Program-made: the position numbers and the translations under genes
The notes under the pieces: generated by a model
Databases searched by the model: none
The model's input: the letters and a program-made list of their open reading frames with translations, nothing else
Told to the model about the DNA's origin: nothing
Assembly (NCBI GenBank): GCA_024346835.1
Contig: AP024866.1
Span: forward strand, 2,666,001 to 2,730,000
Reading direction: 5' to 3'
DNA from: Vibrio comitans
GTDB lineage: Bacteria > Pseudomonadota > Gammaproteobacteria > Enterobacterales > Vibrionaceae
DNA: 64,000 bases
Shown here: in pieces, positions 49,568 to 60,106 of the stretch
Numbering within the stretch: the stretch's first letter is position 1
Layout of the letters: each line of letters opens with the position of its first letter

Positions 49568-50536
49568 TTAAACCACTCTGTTTGAGTGCTTTCCTGCCAC
49601 AAAATCATCAATATTATTGAGCAGAATATCGACCAGACTTTGCAATGCTGAGTTACTGCCCCAAGCCACATGCGGGGTTAGCAATAGATTCGGCAGTGAC
49701 ATATTGGCAAGTAAAGGGTTGGATGTATCAGCTGGCTCTTGAGTAAACACATCAACTCCCGCACCCGCTATTTCACCCGATTTAAGCGCTTCTACCAGAT
49801 GGTCTTCATTCACTAAGCCACCTCTGCCCGTGTTAATCAAAACCGAGGTCGACTTCATTAAAGCAAGCTCGCCACGAGCGATCAGATTGGTTGTACTCTG
49901 GGTTAGTGGGCAATGCAAGGTCACAATATCTGCCTGCTGTAGAGCCTCTTCAAAGCTAACATAGCCCTCTCTCACCTGCGTCGCACCTTTGCGCTCGACA
50001 AAGATGGCTTTCATGCCAAGAGCACTGCTAAGAGTCGCTACCGCTTGACCTAAGCTACCACTGCCAATAATTGCTATCGTCGACCCTGCTACATCCGTAA
50101 TAGGGTGCGTGAAGAAACAAAACTGTTTGTCTTTTTGCCATACACCTTTCTCTATATCTTGATGATAAGCGAACAAATTACGCTTAAGAGCAAAGATCAT
50201 CCCAATCACGTGTTCAGGTACAGAGCGTGTGGCATACCCTTGAATATTGCACACCGCGATTTGATTCTCTGCGCAGTAATCCAAATCAATAGTATTGGTT
50301 CCAGTAGCAGAGACCGCAATCAACTTAATATCAGGAAACTGCCTTAACGTTTCCCCACTCAACACAACCTTATTACTAATGACAATCTCAGCTCCAACCA
50401 AGCGTTCTTCTAACTGCTCAGGAGAGGTGAAGTCATACTCCACCCACTGATGAGGAAAGCTCAATTTACGAAATAGGGCGTGTGCTGGAATAGTCGCCTT
50501 ATCTAAAAAGACAACCTTAGGTAACGATTGTGGCAT
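49568..50536 (-). CDS. D-isomer-specific 2-hydroxyacid dehydrogenase
   Basis: 322 residues. The NAD fold IAIIGSGSLGQAV (about 149-161) is flanked by catalytic elements: INTGRGGLVNEDHLVEAL (Arg), GVDVFTQEPAD (Glu) and LLTPHVAWGS (His). This is the hydroxypyruvate/glyoxylate reductase-like group; the true substrate is not fixed by sequence. It lies 24 bases downstream of rluA on the same strand, with only a weak ribosome site (GGAT) before ATG 50536. Confidence 0.9.
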   Translation of the reverse strand: MPQSLPKVVFLDKATIPAHALFRKLSFPHQWVEYDFTSPEQLEERLVGAEIVISNKVVLSGETLRQFPDIKLIAVSATGTNTIDLDYCAENQIAVCNIQGYATRSVPEHVIGMIFALKRNLFAYHQDIEKGVWQKDKQFCFFTHPITDVAGSTIAIIGSGSLGQAVATLSSALGMKAIFVERKGATQVREGYVSFEEALQQADIVTLHCPLTQSTTNLIARGELALMKSTSVLINTGRGGLVNEDHLVEALKSGEIAGAGVDVFTQEPADTSNPLLANMSLPNLLLTPHVAWGSNSALQSLVDILLNNIDDFVAGKHSNRVV

Positions 50537-50560
50537 GCGTAATCCTTAATGCTAGATACT

Positions 50561-51298
50561 TTAGTGCTTTGGCAAGGTTTTATAATCGGGTAACTCAGGC
50601 TCCGCAGAGTAGAGTTCCAATACTAAAGGTTCTGCCTCAGGATAAAAGTCGCATGGCACAAACATACTGACTAATTTGTTATCTTTAGGATGATAAAAGC
50701 TCAGTTCCGTAGAGTGTAGTTGCAAGCGCTCAGAGTAAGCCCTTGCCTCTCCTTCAGAATAAAACTCATCACCCACAATGGAGTGTCCCATTTCATTCAT
50801 ATGCACACGCAGTTGGTGCGACCGTCCGGTAATAGGCAACAGGCGCACAATGCACGTCTTCTCTTCCTGCACTACCTTTTGATAGTCTGTTCTTGAGGGT
50901 TTGCCATCATGGGTACACACCTTCTGTCTTGGTCTGTTTGGCCAATCACAGATAAGAGGAAGATCGACGATCCCCTCTTTTTCCTCAAGTTCACCCCAAA
51001 CACGAGCGTAATAAACCTTATGCGTTAAGCGATATTGAAATTGCTTTTTAAGATGACGCTCGGCCTCTTTATTAAGAGCAAACAACATTAAACCGGATGT
51101 GGCCATGTCCAAGCGATGCACCACTTGAATCTCAGGATACTCCTCGACAAGACGACTCCATAAGCTATCGTAGTGACGCTCTTCCCTACCAGGAACAGAC
51201 AATAAGCCAGCAGGCTTATTGGCCACCAAGATATGTTCATCTTGATAGACGATGTCTATCCACGGATCTACTGGAGGATGATACTCAGTCATGGCCAT
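50561..51298 (-). CDS. rluA: Pseudouridine synthase RluA
   Basis: 245 residues. It makes pseudouridine 746 in 23S rRNA and 32 in several tRNAs in E. coli. The catalytic Asp is in VVHRLDMATSGLMLFAL, and IVYQDEHILVANKPAGLLSVPG is the family start. GGAG lies 7 bases before ATG 51298. It follows rapA by 15 bases, the same order as in E. coli, which supports RluA over its paralogues. Confidence 0.94.
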   Translation of the reverse strand: MAMTEYHPPVDPWIDIVYQDEHILVANKPAGLLSVPGREERHYDSLWSRLVEEYPEIQVVHRLDMATSGLMLFALNKEAERHLKKQFQYRLTHKVYYARVWGELEEKEGIVDLPLICDWPNRPRQKVCTHDGKPSRTDYQKVVQEEKTCIVRLLPITGRSHQLRVHMNEMGHSIVGDEFYSEGEARAYSERLQLHSTELSFYHPKDNKLVSMFVPCDFYPEAEPLVLELYSAEPELPDYKTLPKH

Positions 51299-51313
51299 GC
51301 TTTCTCTCCAGAA

Positions 51314-54220
51314 TTAATTATGAGACACAACGATCAAACGTAAAGAATCCAATTGAATCTGCGCTTGAGAGATAAAGCCATCGAGCTCGCTAATTTGCTC
51401 TTCGATTGCCGTTACTTCCTCATCTCGGATATTTGGGTTCACCGCTTTAAGGGCAAGTAGACGCTCTAACTCAGCACTTAAGCTTGCTTGCATTTCAGCC
51501 TTAGCTTGCTGTTTAACCTGCTCATGCTTTGACAGAACCTTCTCATCACCCACGCTAATCAAGGCCTGAACTTGTGCCTGAACAGAGGTCACTAGCTTAC
51601 TGGCCATGTGACGATTGATCGGGCTCAGCTGGCGATTAAAGCTATCAAATTCTACCTGCTCAGAAAGATCGTTACCCTTACCATCTAGCATCAAACGAAT
51701 TGGCGTTTGTGGTAAGAAGCGCGAAATTCCGCTGCGTTTAGGTGCTTGTGCATCAACCAGATATACCAGTTCTAACAGCATAGTACCAACTGGCAAGGCT
51801 TTGTTTTTTAATAGAGAAACTGCTGATGCTCCAACCCCTTCACTGAGCAGTAGGTCAATACCGCCTTGAATCATTGGGTGCTCCCAAGACATGAAGTTCA
51901 TATCTTCACGAGAAAGAGCCGTATCACGATCAAAGGTAATAGTTGCACCATCATATGGAAGGCCAGGATAACTAGGCACTAGCATGTGCTCAGAAGGAGT
52001 CACTACCAGAGCATTCTCTCCCTTGTCGTCTTGGTTTAGGCCAATACAGTCAAACAGGCTAAGGGCAAAGCTGATGAACTGAGTGTCATTGTCTTTAGAG
52101 GCAATTTCTTGAACCAAGTCTTGCGCTCTGTCACCGCCATTAGAGTGCATCTCTAACAGTCGATCACGGCCTTGCTCTAGATCTTGTTTAAGCTGCTGAT
52201 TGATCTTTGCCGATTGAGCAATCACTTCAGGAAGCGCAGAGCTATCTCCGGTTGCAATCATTTCTGTCAGTTCATAAGAGAACTTCTCATACACAGTACG
52301 ACCCGTTGGGCAGGTTTCAGCAAAGGCATTAAGGCCTTCGTTGTACCAATGAGCCAGCACGCCTTGAGAGCTTCCCTCTAGGTACGGTACGAATACATCA
52401 ATATCGGAATTTTGGCCTATACGATCCAAGCGACCAATGCGCTGTTCTAGCAAGTCAGGGTTAAATGGCAAATCGAACATCACCAACTGATTAGCAAACT
52501 GGAAGTTACGTCCCTCAGAACCAATCTCTGAACAGATCAGCACCTGTGCGCCACCCTCTTCTTGAGCAAAATAAGCAGCCGCTTTATCACGCTCTATAAT
52601 CGACATACCTTCATGGAACACGGTAGCTCGAATACCTTCACGCTCACGCAGCGCTTGTTCAAGTTGCAATGCTGTGGTGGCTCTTGAAGCAATAACCAGT
52701 ACCTTTTCAGAGCGCTTCTCTTTAACCTTCTCGATCAGCCAGTCTACTCGGCTATCAAATTGCCACCACGAGCCAGTATCTCCCAACTCTTGGAATACCT
52801 CTTCAGGGTAGAGCATGATGCCTGCTTGCTTCTCTAAAGGCAGGTCAACATTGAACATCTTCGATACTTTAATGGCGCGAGCATATTGCTCAGGCAAAGG
52901 CATAGGCAGTAAATGCACTCGGCGCTCAGGGAAGCCCTTAATAGCCGCACGAGTATTTCGGAACAATACGCGTCCCGTACCGTGGCGATCCATCAGGTTA
53001 TCAATTAGCTCTTGCCTGGCTGATGCCTGCTGTTCTGGGTGCTGGTCATCAGAAATAGCCTTAAGCATCGGCTCAATATCTTGCTCAGACAACAACTCAG
53101 TGATCTGATTTTTTGCATCATTAGGTAGTGCTTGGCCTGAAAGCAATTGGCTGACAGCCTCAGCCACAGGTGCGTAGTTTTCTTCTTCATTAACAAAGGC
53201 TTGATAATCATAGAAGCGATCAGGATCGAGTAGACGCAGTCTTGCAAAGTGACTTTCACGACCTAGCTGCTCCGGAGTCGCGGTTAGCAAGAGTACCGCA
53301 GGAATCTTTGATGCTAGCGATTCTACCGCCATATACTCAGAGCTTGGCGCATCTACACTCCACTCAAGGTGATGAGCCTCATCGATAACCAATAAGTCCC
53401 ACTCTGCTTCTAGCGCCTGTTGATGACGCTTAGGACTGCTCTTAAGAAAATCTAACGAGCAAAGCACTAATTGTTGAGTATCAAATGGATTAGGTGCTTC
53501 TGCGTAAGCCTCAACACAACGCTCTTCATCAAACACAGAGAAATGCAAATTGAAGCGACGCATCATTTCCACCAGCCATTGGTGTGTTAGCGTCTCAGGC
53601 ACCACAATAAGAATTCGTTCAGCGCGACCCGCCAAAACTTGTTGGTGGATTATCATGCCGGCTTCAATGGTTTTACCAAGGCCTACTTCATCGGCTAGCA
53701 AAACACGAGGGGCGTATCGACGCCCTACTTCTTGAGCGATAAAAAGCTGATGAGGAATCAAACCCGCGCGCATTCCCGTCAGTCCTCGAAGTGGACTTCT
53801 ATGCTGCTGGTATTGATTATTTAGAGCCTGATAACGCAATACAAAATTGTCCATACGGTCAATTTGACCTGTGAACAGCTTATCTTGAGGCTTGTTAAAG
53901 CGGATCTGATGGCTAAGGAAAATTTCACGAAGCTCGACACCTTGCTCACCGGTATCTTCACGAGTACCCACGTAGCAAAGCACCTCTTTCTCTTCAATGA
54001 CCTGCTCTACGTTCAGTGACCAGCCTTCATGGGCTTCAATAGTGTCGCCAACAGCAAAGGTGACGCGAGTAATCGGGGCATCACTGATAGCGTACAGTCG
54101 CTCCTCTTCCGAGGCGGCAAACATCAAGGTTACCGTTCGTGCATCAATGGCAACTATCGTTCCAAGACCTAAATCACTCTCTGTATCACTAATCCAACGT
54201 TGACCAATCGCAAATGCCAT
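51314..54220 (-). CDS. rapA: RNA polymerase-associated ATPase RapA
   Basis: 968 residues, the same length as E. coli RapA. It is a Swi2/Snf2 translocase that recycles RNA polymerase. N-terminal Tudor-like folds (about 1-107) precede the helicase core with Walker A DEVGLGKT (177-184) and DEAH (280-283). The second RecA-like domain contains [39 protein letters not shown]. The C-terminal spacer and RapA-specific region are complete. It precedes rluA. Confidence 0.97.
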   Translation of the reverse strand: MAFAIGQRWISDTESDLGLGTIVAIDARTVTLMFAASEEERLYAISDAPITRVTFAVGDTIEAHEGWSLNVEQVIEEKEVLCYVGTREDTGEQGVELREIFLSHQIRFNKPQDKLFTGQIDRMDNFVLRYQALNNQYQQHRSPLRGLTGMRAGLIPHQLFIAQEVGRRYAPRVLLADEVGLGKTIEAGMIIHQQVLAGRAERILIVVPETLTHQWLVEMMRRFNLHFSVFDEERCVEAYAEAPNPFDTQQLVLCSLDFLKSSPKRHQQALEAEWDLLVIDEAHHLEWSVDAPSSEYMAVESLASKIPAVLLLTATPEQLGRESHFARLRLLDPDRFYDYQAFVNEEENYAPVAEAVSQLLSGQALPNDAKNQITELLSEQDIEPMLKAISDDQHPEQQASARQELIDNLMDRHGTGRVLFRNTRAAIKGFPERRVHLLPMPLPEQYARAIKVSKMFNVDLPLEKQAGIMLYPEEVFQELGDTGSWWQFDSRVDWLIEKVKEKRSEKVLVIASRATTALQLEQALREREGIRATVFHEGMSIIERDKAAAYFAQEEGGAQVLICSEIGSEGRNFQFANQLVMFDLPFNPDLLEQRIGRLDRIGQNSDIDVFVPYLEGSSQGVLAHWYNEGLNAFAETCPTGRTVYEKFSYELTEMIATGDSSALPEVIAQSAKINQQLKQDLEQGRDRLLEMHSNGGDRAQDLVQEIASKDNDTQFISFALSLFDCIGLNQDDKGENALVVTPSEHMLVPSYPGLPYDGATITFDRDTALSREDMNFMSWEHPMIQGGIDLLLSEGVGASAVSLLKNKALPVGTMLLELVYLVDAQAPKRSGISRFLPQTPIRLMLDGKGNDLSEQVEFDSFNRQLSPINRHMASKLVTSVQAQVQALISVGDEKVLSKHEQVKQQAKAEMQASLSAELERLLALKAVNPNIRDEEVTAIEEQISELDGFISQAQIQLDSLRLIVVSHN

Positions 54221-54518
54221 TCAGCTAAAACCCTTTTGTAAAATCGACTCTAACAATAGTAGAAGAAAACCAAGCAAAACTGGCTAAGTTTCCTATCAGA
54301 AAAAGGGCGACATGATAGTACATCGCTGCATGCTGGGCACGTAAAACCTTAATTTCACTGGATATAAATTATGCAATCAAACTGTCAAACAAATGAAACC
54401 AAACTACACTCAAAATAGAAGAGGTTTTCGATATCTAACTGAGCTCTCTTCATCAGTCTAAAAACTGGGTTTTGAGATCGCTTGGATACACAACGTCAAA
54501 TAAGCAAAGGAGACGCTT

Positions 54519-55895
54519 ATGGGTGATAGCGAACGCAAGATTTTCGTACTCGACACCAACATCCTACTTCACGAACCACACGCCATTTTTTCCTTTCAAG
54601 AACACGACGTCGTCATTCCGATGACTGTCTTAGAAGAACTAGACCGAATCAAAGACAGCAAACGAGATGTTGCTCGTGATGCACGCGTCGCGATTCGTAC
54701 ATTGGAGGATCTATTCCGCGAAGCAACACCCGATCAAATATCTGAGGGTATCCGTTTTAACAATGAATCAAAATCGACAGGTACACTTTCGATACTGGCT
54801 GATTTTGAGCTGCAAGAGACGGTAAAAGCCTTCGCGGATAAGGCGGGGGATAATCGAATACTCAATGCCGTTATCTACCTACAAAACAAACGTTCGCCAC
54901 GAGACGTCGTTCTCGTCACTAAAGATATTAACATGCGCCTGCGAGCTAAAGGCGCAGGAGTCCGGCACGTAGAAGACTACCGCACAGATCAACTCATTGA
55001 CGATGTGCAGTATTTAACCAAAGGGTTTGTGCAATACGACGGAACCTTCTGGGATAAGATAAACGAAGTCAACTCCATCGCTCTAGCCGGAAAAACTCAC
55101 CACCTAATCCACCAATCCAATATCGAACAGCCCTATATTAACCAATACATTCTTGATTCAGAAAGTGATTTTGCCGCGAGAGTCACGGAGATAGATTCAG
55201 AATCAGTCACTCTAAAAGACCTCAGTCGCGACAAGATGATGAGTCGTCGCGCGTGGGATATTAGACCTAAGAATATCTATCAAGGGATGGCGCTCGATGC
55301 CCTTATGGATCCTGATATCGACTTGGTGATATTAACGGGAGCGGCAGGTAGTGGTAAAACCTTACTGGCAATGGCCGCGGCTCTAGAGCAAGCTGTCGAA
55401 CACAACATGTTTGATAAAATCATCGTGACACGAAATACACCAGAGATTGGAGAGTCCATTGGTTTCTTACCCGGCAACGAGGAAGAAAAAATGTTGCCTT
55501 GGCTTGCCGCAGTCACCGATACACTAGAGGCGCTGCACAAGAACGATCACTGCACCGAAGGCTCTCTGCGCTATATTTGCGAGAAAGCCAACATTCAGTT
55601 TAAATCCATTAACTTTATGCGCGGACGCTCCATCCAAAATGCCTTTGTTTTGCTCGATGAGTGTCAAAACCTTACCGCTTCGCAGATCAAAACCATCATC
55701 ACTCGTTGTGGTGAAGGTACCAAGATTGTCTGCTCTGGCAACCTTGCACAAATAGACTCCCCTTATCTGACCCCTGTCACTTCAGGCCTTACCTACATGG
55801 TGGAACGCTTCAAAAACTTTGAAGGTTCAGCCAATATTCACCTCAACGGTGTGGTGCGAAGTCGACTAGCAGAGTTTGCAGAGGAGAATCTGTAA
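54519..55895 (+). CDS. PIN-PhoH family ATPase
   Basis: 458 residues. An N-terminal PIN nuclease-like domain (VLDTNILLHEPHAIFSF; about 8-145) is fused to a C-terminal PhoH ATPase with Walker A GAAGSGKT (about 274-281) and Walker B LLDECQNL. PhoH2-type fusions act as RNA helicase/RNases in other bacteria. AGGAG lies 7 bases before ATG 54519. It is divergent from rapA across 298 bases in which I see no other element, and convergent with ubiX. Confidence 0.92.
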   Translation: MGDSERKIFVLDTNILLHEPHAIFSFQEHDVVIPMTVLEELDRIKDSKRDVARDARVAIRTLEDLFREATPDQISEGIRFNNESKSTGTLSILADFELQETVKAFADKAGDNRILNAVIYLQNKRSPRDVVLVTKDINMRLRAKGAGVRHVEDYRTDQLIDDVQYLTKGFVQYDGTFWDKINEVNSIALAGKTHHLIHQSNIEQPYINQYILDSESDFAARVTEIDSESVTLKDLSRDKMMSRRAWDIRPKNIYQGMALDALMDPDIDLVILTGAAGSGKTLLAMAAALEQAVEHNMFDKIIVTRNTPEIGESIGFLPGNEEEKMLPWLAAVTDTLEALHKNDHCTEGSLRYICEKANIQFKSINFMRGRSIQNAFVLLDECQNLTASQIKTIITRCGEGTKIVCSGNLAQIDSPYLTPVTSGLTYMVERFKNFEGSANIHLNGVVRSRLAEFAEENL

Positions 55896-55927
55896 TTCAA
55901 GTCTGTTAGAAGTTGAAAAGGACATAG

Positions 55928-55958
55928 AAAAAACAACGCCAGCAATATGCTGGCGTTG
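55928..55958 (-). terminator. Terminator between the PhoH gene and ubiX
   Basis: CAACGCCAGC (55934-55943) and GCTGGCGTTG (55949-55958) form a perfect 10-bp stem with loop AATAT. A six-T run on the minus strand makes it mainly the ubiX terminator; the plus-strand tail ATATTTTG is weaker. Confidence 0.9.
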
Positions 55959-55971
55959 ATATTTTGATTCG

Positions 55972-56601
55972 TTACTGACGTCTATCGTAGCCCCAAGGCT
56001 GCACCAGATCTTGGTTGACACCGATATGGTCGAGCACTCGCGCCACCATAAAGTTAACGAGATCATCAATGGATTGCGGCTGATGATAAAACCCAGGGGC
56101 TGCAGGCATAATAGTCGCCCCCATCTTTGATAGCTTGAGCATATTCTCTAGGTGTAACGTGGAGAAAGGCGTTTCACGCACTACCAAAATCAACTGACCT
56201 CGCTCTTTGAGTACCACGTCTGCCGCACGCTCAATAAGATTGTCAGAGATACCATGAGCGATCGACGCAAGACTACCTGCCGAACAAGGACAAACAATCA
56301 TTTGCTTAGGAGCGGCTGATCCGGAAGCGACTGGCGAGAACCAATCTTCTTTGCCACACACGATGAGCTTTGAATCATCGCACCCCAAATGCTCCACCAA
56401 TGCCGCTTTGATAGCATCAGGGCCGCTAGGAAGCTTGAGGTTATGTTCAGTGGCTAACACTACACGAGCCGCTGAAGAAACTAAAAAGAACACCTTATAA
56501 TCCGCTTCGAGTAGTTTCTTAAGTAATGCTAAGCCGTAGGGAGCCCCAGAGGCTCCCGTCATCGCTAATGTAATGCTTTTCTGTTGTTGGCTATGCTGCA
56601 T
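55972..56601 (-). CDS. ubiX: Flavin prenyltransferase UbiX
   Basis: 209 residues. It prenylates FMN to make the cofactor of UbiD in ubiquinone synthesis. [20 protein letters not shown] binds FMN, and [32 protein letters not shown] plus the late [11 protein letters not shown] are family signatures. The start ATG is part of TAATG with the mpl stop, a one-base overlap, so the genes are translationally linked. Confidence 0.94.
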   Translation of the reverse strand: MQHSQQQKSITLAMTGASGAPYGLALLKKLLEADYKVFFLVSSAARVVLATEHNLKLPSGPDAIKAALVEHLGCDDSKLIVCGKEDWFSPVASGSAAPKQMIVCPCSAGSLASIAHGISDNLIERAADVVLKERGQLILVVRETPFSTLHLENMLKLSKMGATIMPAAPGFYHQPQSIDDLVNFMVARVLDHIGVNQDLVQPWGYDRRQ

Positions 56602-57956
56602 TAATGTTCCGCTACCTGTAGTGCTTGTAGAAGCTTAGTATGGATTCCCTCAAAACCGCCATTACTCATCACCAGTATATGGTCGCCTGGCTTAGTCTCG
56701 TCCACTAAAGATTGGACAATGTCATCCACTGAGTTAGAAGCTTGCGCTGGCTGAGAGCACTGCTGTGCAATATCTTGCACTGACCAATCGATACTATCGG
56801 GTTGATAGAGAAATACCTTGTCAGCCAAACCTAATGAGGCCGCTAGGGTATCTTTGTGAACTCCCATCTTCATAGTGCTCGAGCGTGGTTCAAGTACTGC
56901 AAATATTCTTTGCTTACCAACTTTATTACGCAAGCCATCTAGAGTCAGTTCAACGGCTGTTGGGTGGTGAGCAAAATCATCATAAACAGTGATGCCATTC
57001 ACTTCGCCCTTAAGCTCTAGGCGGCGCTTGGTATTAATAAAGCGCCCCAAAGACTCACAAGCAAGGTCTGGAACAACGCCCACATGTCTCGCCGCAGCTA
57101 TCGCCATCAAAGCATTATTCACATTATGGTCGCCGACAAGATCCCATTTCACTTCACCGACTAACTGCTGCTTCAAATACACCTCAAAGTGACTGCCGTC
57201 TGCTTTTTGTTTTTTCACTTGCCAATCTTTGCCAGAGAACTCCGTTTCACTCCAGCAGCCGCGAGACAACACATCACTTATTGCCTCGTCATCAGCAGGA
57301 GACAGCATGCGCCCGTTACTTGGAACCGTTCTAACTAAGTGATGAAACTGACGCTTGATTGCTTCAAGATCGTCAAAGATATCTGCATGATCAAATTCAA
57401 GGTTATTCATCACCAGGGTGCGAGGATGATAGTGAACAAACTTAGATCGTTTATCAAAAAAAGCACTGTCGTATTCGTCTGCTTCTACCACAAAAAACAT
57501 ACTGCCACCAAGGCGAGCAGATTGATCAAAATTGCCTAGTACACCGCCGACAAGGAATCCCGGCTCATAGCCGCAATCTTCCAATATCCAAGCCAGCATA
57601 CTTGAAGTGGTCGTTTTACCATGAGTACCCGCGACAGCCAGTACCCAACGATCATGCAAAAGGAACTCTTGTAGCCACTGTGGCCCTGAGGTGTATTTAA
57701 GATTGTTGTCCAATACATATTCAACGCACGGATTGCCACGACTCATTGCATTACCAATAACCACTAAGTCTGGGCGAGGCTCCAGTTGCTTAGGATCGTA
57801 GCCTTGGATTATCTCAACCCCCTCCGACTCAAGTAGTGTGCTCATTGGAGGGTAAACGTTCGCATCACTACCCGTCACTTTGTGACCAAGCTGCTTTGCT
57901 AGTACTGCCGCGCCACCCATGAAGGTGCCACAAATTCCGAGTATATGAATATGCAT
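56601..57956 (-). CDS. mpl: UDP-MurNAc:L-alanyl-gamma-D-glutamyl-meso-DAP ligase
   Basis: 451 residues. It attaches recovered murein tripeptide to UDP-MurNAc in cell-wall recycling. [24 protein letters not shown] is the UDP-binding domain, [17 protein letters not shown] the ATP P-loop and [18 protein letters not shown] the ligase signature. ATG 57956 has GGA 7 bases upstream; a frame open to 58040 adds an unrelated N-terminus. Divergent from fbp. Confidence 0.95.
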   Translation of the reverse strand: MHIHILGICGTFMGGAAVLAKQLGHKVTGSDANVYPPMSTLLESEGVEIIQGYDPKQLEPRPDLVVIGNAMSRGNPCVEYVLDNNLKYTSGPQWLQEFLLHDRWVLAVAGTHGKTTTSSMLAWILEDCGYEPGFLVGGVLGNFDQSARLGGSMFFVVEADEYDSAFFDKRSKFVHYHPRTLVMNNLEFDHADIFDDLEAIKRQFHHLVRTVPSNGRMLSPADDEAISDVLSRGCWSETEFSGKDWQVKKQKADGSHFEVYLKQQLVGEVKWDLVGDHNVNNALMAIAAARHVGVVPDLACESLGRFINTKRRLELKGEVNGITVYDDFAHHPTAVELTLDGLRNKVGKQRIFAVLEPRSSTMKMGVHKDTLAASLGLADKVFLYQPDSIDWSVQDIAQQCSQPAQASNSVDDIVQSLVDETKPGDHILVMSNGGFEGIHTKLLQALQVAEH

Positions 57957-58173
57957 AAAGTTTCCATTTGCTTTGAGAGATGGCTCTATCCGAAGGTGAG
58001 TCAATAGCCTTATAATTGATTCTAACCAGATTCTGGACACTAACCCATAGCATTGCGAGTGATGAAAGTCAGAAAACTGTGAAATAGATCAGTTACTTCG
58101 CGTGTCGTAATATGTTTTGTCCTGTATATTTGGCTAAAAAAAGAACTTGTCATACAAATAAACGGAACCCCCC

Positions 58174-59190
58174 ATGTCCAATTTAAGAACGTTAGGTGAA
58201 TTTATTATCGAGAAGCAGCATGACTTCCCCCATGCTAGCGGTGATCTCTCGTCTCTTTTGTCGTCAATTAATCTGGCGGCTAAAGTTGTACACCGTGAGA
58301 TTAACAAGGCAGGCCTTGTTGATATCACAGGTGCGGCTGGTGTAGAAAACATTCAAGGCGAAGCACAGCAAAAATTGGATGTATTAGCAAACGATACCTT
58401 CAAGGCTGCACTTGAAAATCGTGACCAAGTTTGTGGTATTGCGAGTGAAGAAGAAGACGACTTCGTTTCTTTCGACAGTGAGATCAACAAGCAAGCAAAA
58501 TACGTGGTATTGATGGATCCTCTAGATGGTTCTAGCAACATCGATGTAAACGTATCTGTAGGTACAATCTTCTCTATCTACCGTCGCTTGTCACCTATTG
58601 GTGGTCCAACTGAAGCTCGTGATTTCCTACAACCAGGTACAGAGCAAGTGGCTTCTGGTTACGTAATCTACGGTTCTTCAACCATGCTAGTTTACACTAC
58701 AGGTAAAGGCGTTCACGGCTTCACTTACGATCCGTCTATCGGTTCTTTCTGCCTGTCGCACGAAGACATGCGTATTCCTAAGCAGGGCTTTATCTACTCT
58801 ATCAACGAGGGTAACTACATTAACTTCCCTGCTGGTGTGAAGAAGTACATTAAGTACTGCCAAGAAGAAGATGAAGCAGGCAAGCGCCCTTACACTTCTC
58901 GCTACATTGGTTCTTTGGTATCAGATTTCCACCGTAACCTACTACTAGGTGGTATCTTCCTTTACCCTAGTACTCGCGCTTACCCAACGGGTAAACTGCG
59001 TCTTCTTTATGAGTGCAACCCAATTGCTTTCCTAGCGGAACAAGCTGGCGGTGAAGCTACAGATGGCGCACGCCGTATCATGGAAATCAAGCCAGAAGAA
59101 CTACACCAACGTGTACCATTCTTTGCCGGCTCGACTGACATGGTAGAAACTTTACACGGTTTCATGCGCGATAACCCTGACCAGTACTAA
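58174..59190 (+). CDS. fbp: Fructose-1,6-bisphosphatase class 1
   Basis: 338 residues. It hydrolyses fructose 1,6-bisphosphate in gluconeogenesis. The metal-site motif [24 protein letters not shown] begins at residue 115, and [21 protein letters not shown] is the C-terminal active-site signature. Its end overlaps the convergent lipocalin gene by 4 bases, and no terminator lies between them. Confidence 0.97.
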   Translation: MSNLRTLGEFIIEKQHDFPHASGDLSSLLSSINLAAKVVHREINKAGLVDITGAAGVENIQGEAQQKLDVLANDTFKAALENRDQVCGIASEEEDDFVSFDSEINKQAKYVVLMDPLDGSSNIDVNVSVGTIFSIYRRLSPIGGPTEARDFLQPGTEQVASGYVIYGSSTMLVYTTGKGVHGFTYDPSIGSFCLSHEDMRIPKQGFIYSINEGNYINFPAGVKKYIKYCQEEDEAGKRPYTSRYIGSLVSDFHRNLLLGGIFLYPSTRAYPTGKLRLLYECNPIAFLAEQAGGEATDGARRIMEIKPEELHQRVPFFAGSTDMVETLHGFMRDNPDQY

Positions 59191-59708
59191 TCTGCCGTCT
59201 GTTCGACCCAGATTAATTCGCTAGTATCAAAGCCAAGCTCTTTTGCTTGGCTTTTAAATTTCTGCTTTATGTCATCGCTTATCTGCGGTGTTCTGGACAA
59301 TAGCCAAAGATAGGAATGATTCGGCCCTGAGACAAAGGCATAATCATAGTTCTGCTTTTCTAGTTCAAAGACGATGTAAGAGCCGTAAAAAGGCCCAAAG
59401 AAGGACACCTTCAAGTATCCCAAGTCCTCAGACTCGACGAAATAGGCCTTGCCTTCAGCACTGTTCCATTCTTTATCTTCCGTAGAGTAGCCAGAATTTA
59501 ACACCTTGACTCCACCGTCTTCGCGCATCGAGTATTCTGCTGACACTTGGTTCATACCTCGTTCGAATGAGTGGTCAAGACGCGCAATCTCGTACCATTT
59601 ACCCAAGTATCGTTCTAATTCAAAGTTGTTTACTGGAGTGATCTGATCCGGTTTACCCACACAACCCCATAGCACCATGCAACTCAACGCCGTTAACATC
59701 CATTTCAT
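59187..59708 (-). CDS. blc: Outer-membrane lipocalin Blc
   Basis: 173 residues. A lipobox (VLWGC, Cys 16) gives a lipid anchor. The lipocalin G-x-W motif is in [19 protein letters not shown], and the rest forms the eight-stranded barrel. Blc binds lysophospholipids and fatty acids in E. coli. AAGGAAG precedes ATG 59708. It is 38 bases after ytfP, probably the tail of tamA-tamB-ytfP-blc. Confidence 0.93.
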   Translation of the reverse strand: MKWMLTALSCMVLWGCVGKPDQITPVNNFELERYLGKWYEIARLDHSFERGMNQVSAEYSMREDGGVKVLNSGYSTEDKEWNSAEGKAYFVESEDLGYLKVSFFGPFYGSYIVFELEKQNYDYAFVSGPNHSYLWLLSRTPQISDDIKQKFKSQAKELGFDTSELIWVEQTAD

Positions 59709-59746
59709 ACTTACTTCCTTGTTTAATATGACTAGGGCCGATTGGC

Positions 59747-60091
59747 CTAATTGCGTAAGTTCCAGTCTCCTGACTCTATCGCCTTACCTGATTCAGTGCC
59801 TTGATAAATATAAATCCACGCCTCTCCGAAGGGAGTATCTATAGTCTCTCTTCTGTACTCAATAGGAACATCTTCAAAAATATCTAGCTTAACTAATACT
59901 TCTTCGGAGATTCTGTACACCTCCCCTGTGATGACCTCATGCCCCTCAACAATGCCCGGAAGCGTGCTGAAATCATAGAGTGCATACTGTGGCGGCGTCT
60001 CAAACAAGCCAAGAAACTCGCTTCCTTGTAGAAGGTAATGATTCGCTTCATCTCGTCTCAAGGTTCCATAAACAAAAACTAAATGCTGCAT
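59747..60091 (-). CDS. ytfP: Gamma-glutamylcyclotransferase-like protein YtfP
   Basis: 114 residues. VFVYGTLRRDEANHYLL (about 4-20) is the family motif, with the Y-G-T-L substrate loop. The conserved Glu of the family probably lies in the ITGEVYRI segment. The biological substrate of YtfP is not known. It follows tamB by 15 bases, the same order as in E. coli ytfM-ytfN-ytfP. Confidence 0.9.
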   Translation of the reverse strand: MQHLVFVYGTLRRDEANHYLLQGSEFLGLFETPPQYALYDFSTLPGIVEGHEVITGEVYRISEEVLVKLDIFEDVPIEYRRETIDTPFGEAWIYIYQGTESGKAIESGDWNLRN

Positions 60092-60106
60092 ACCTTCACC
60101 CTATGG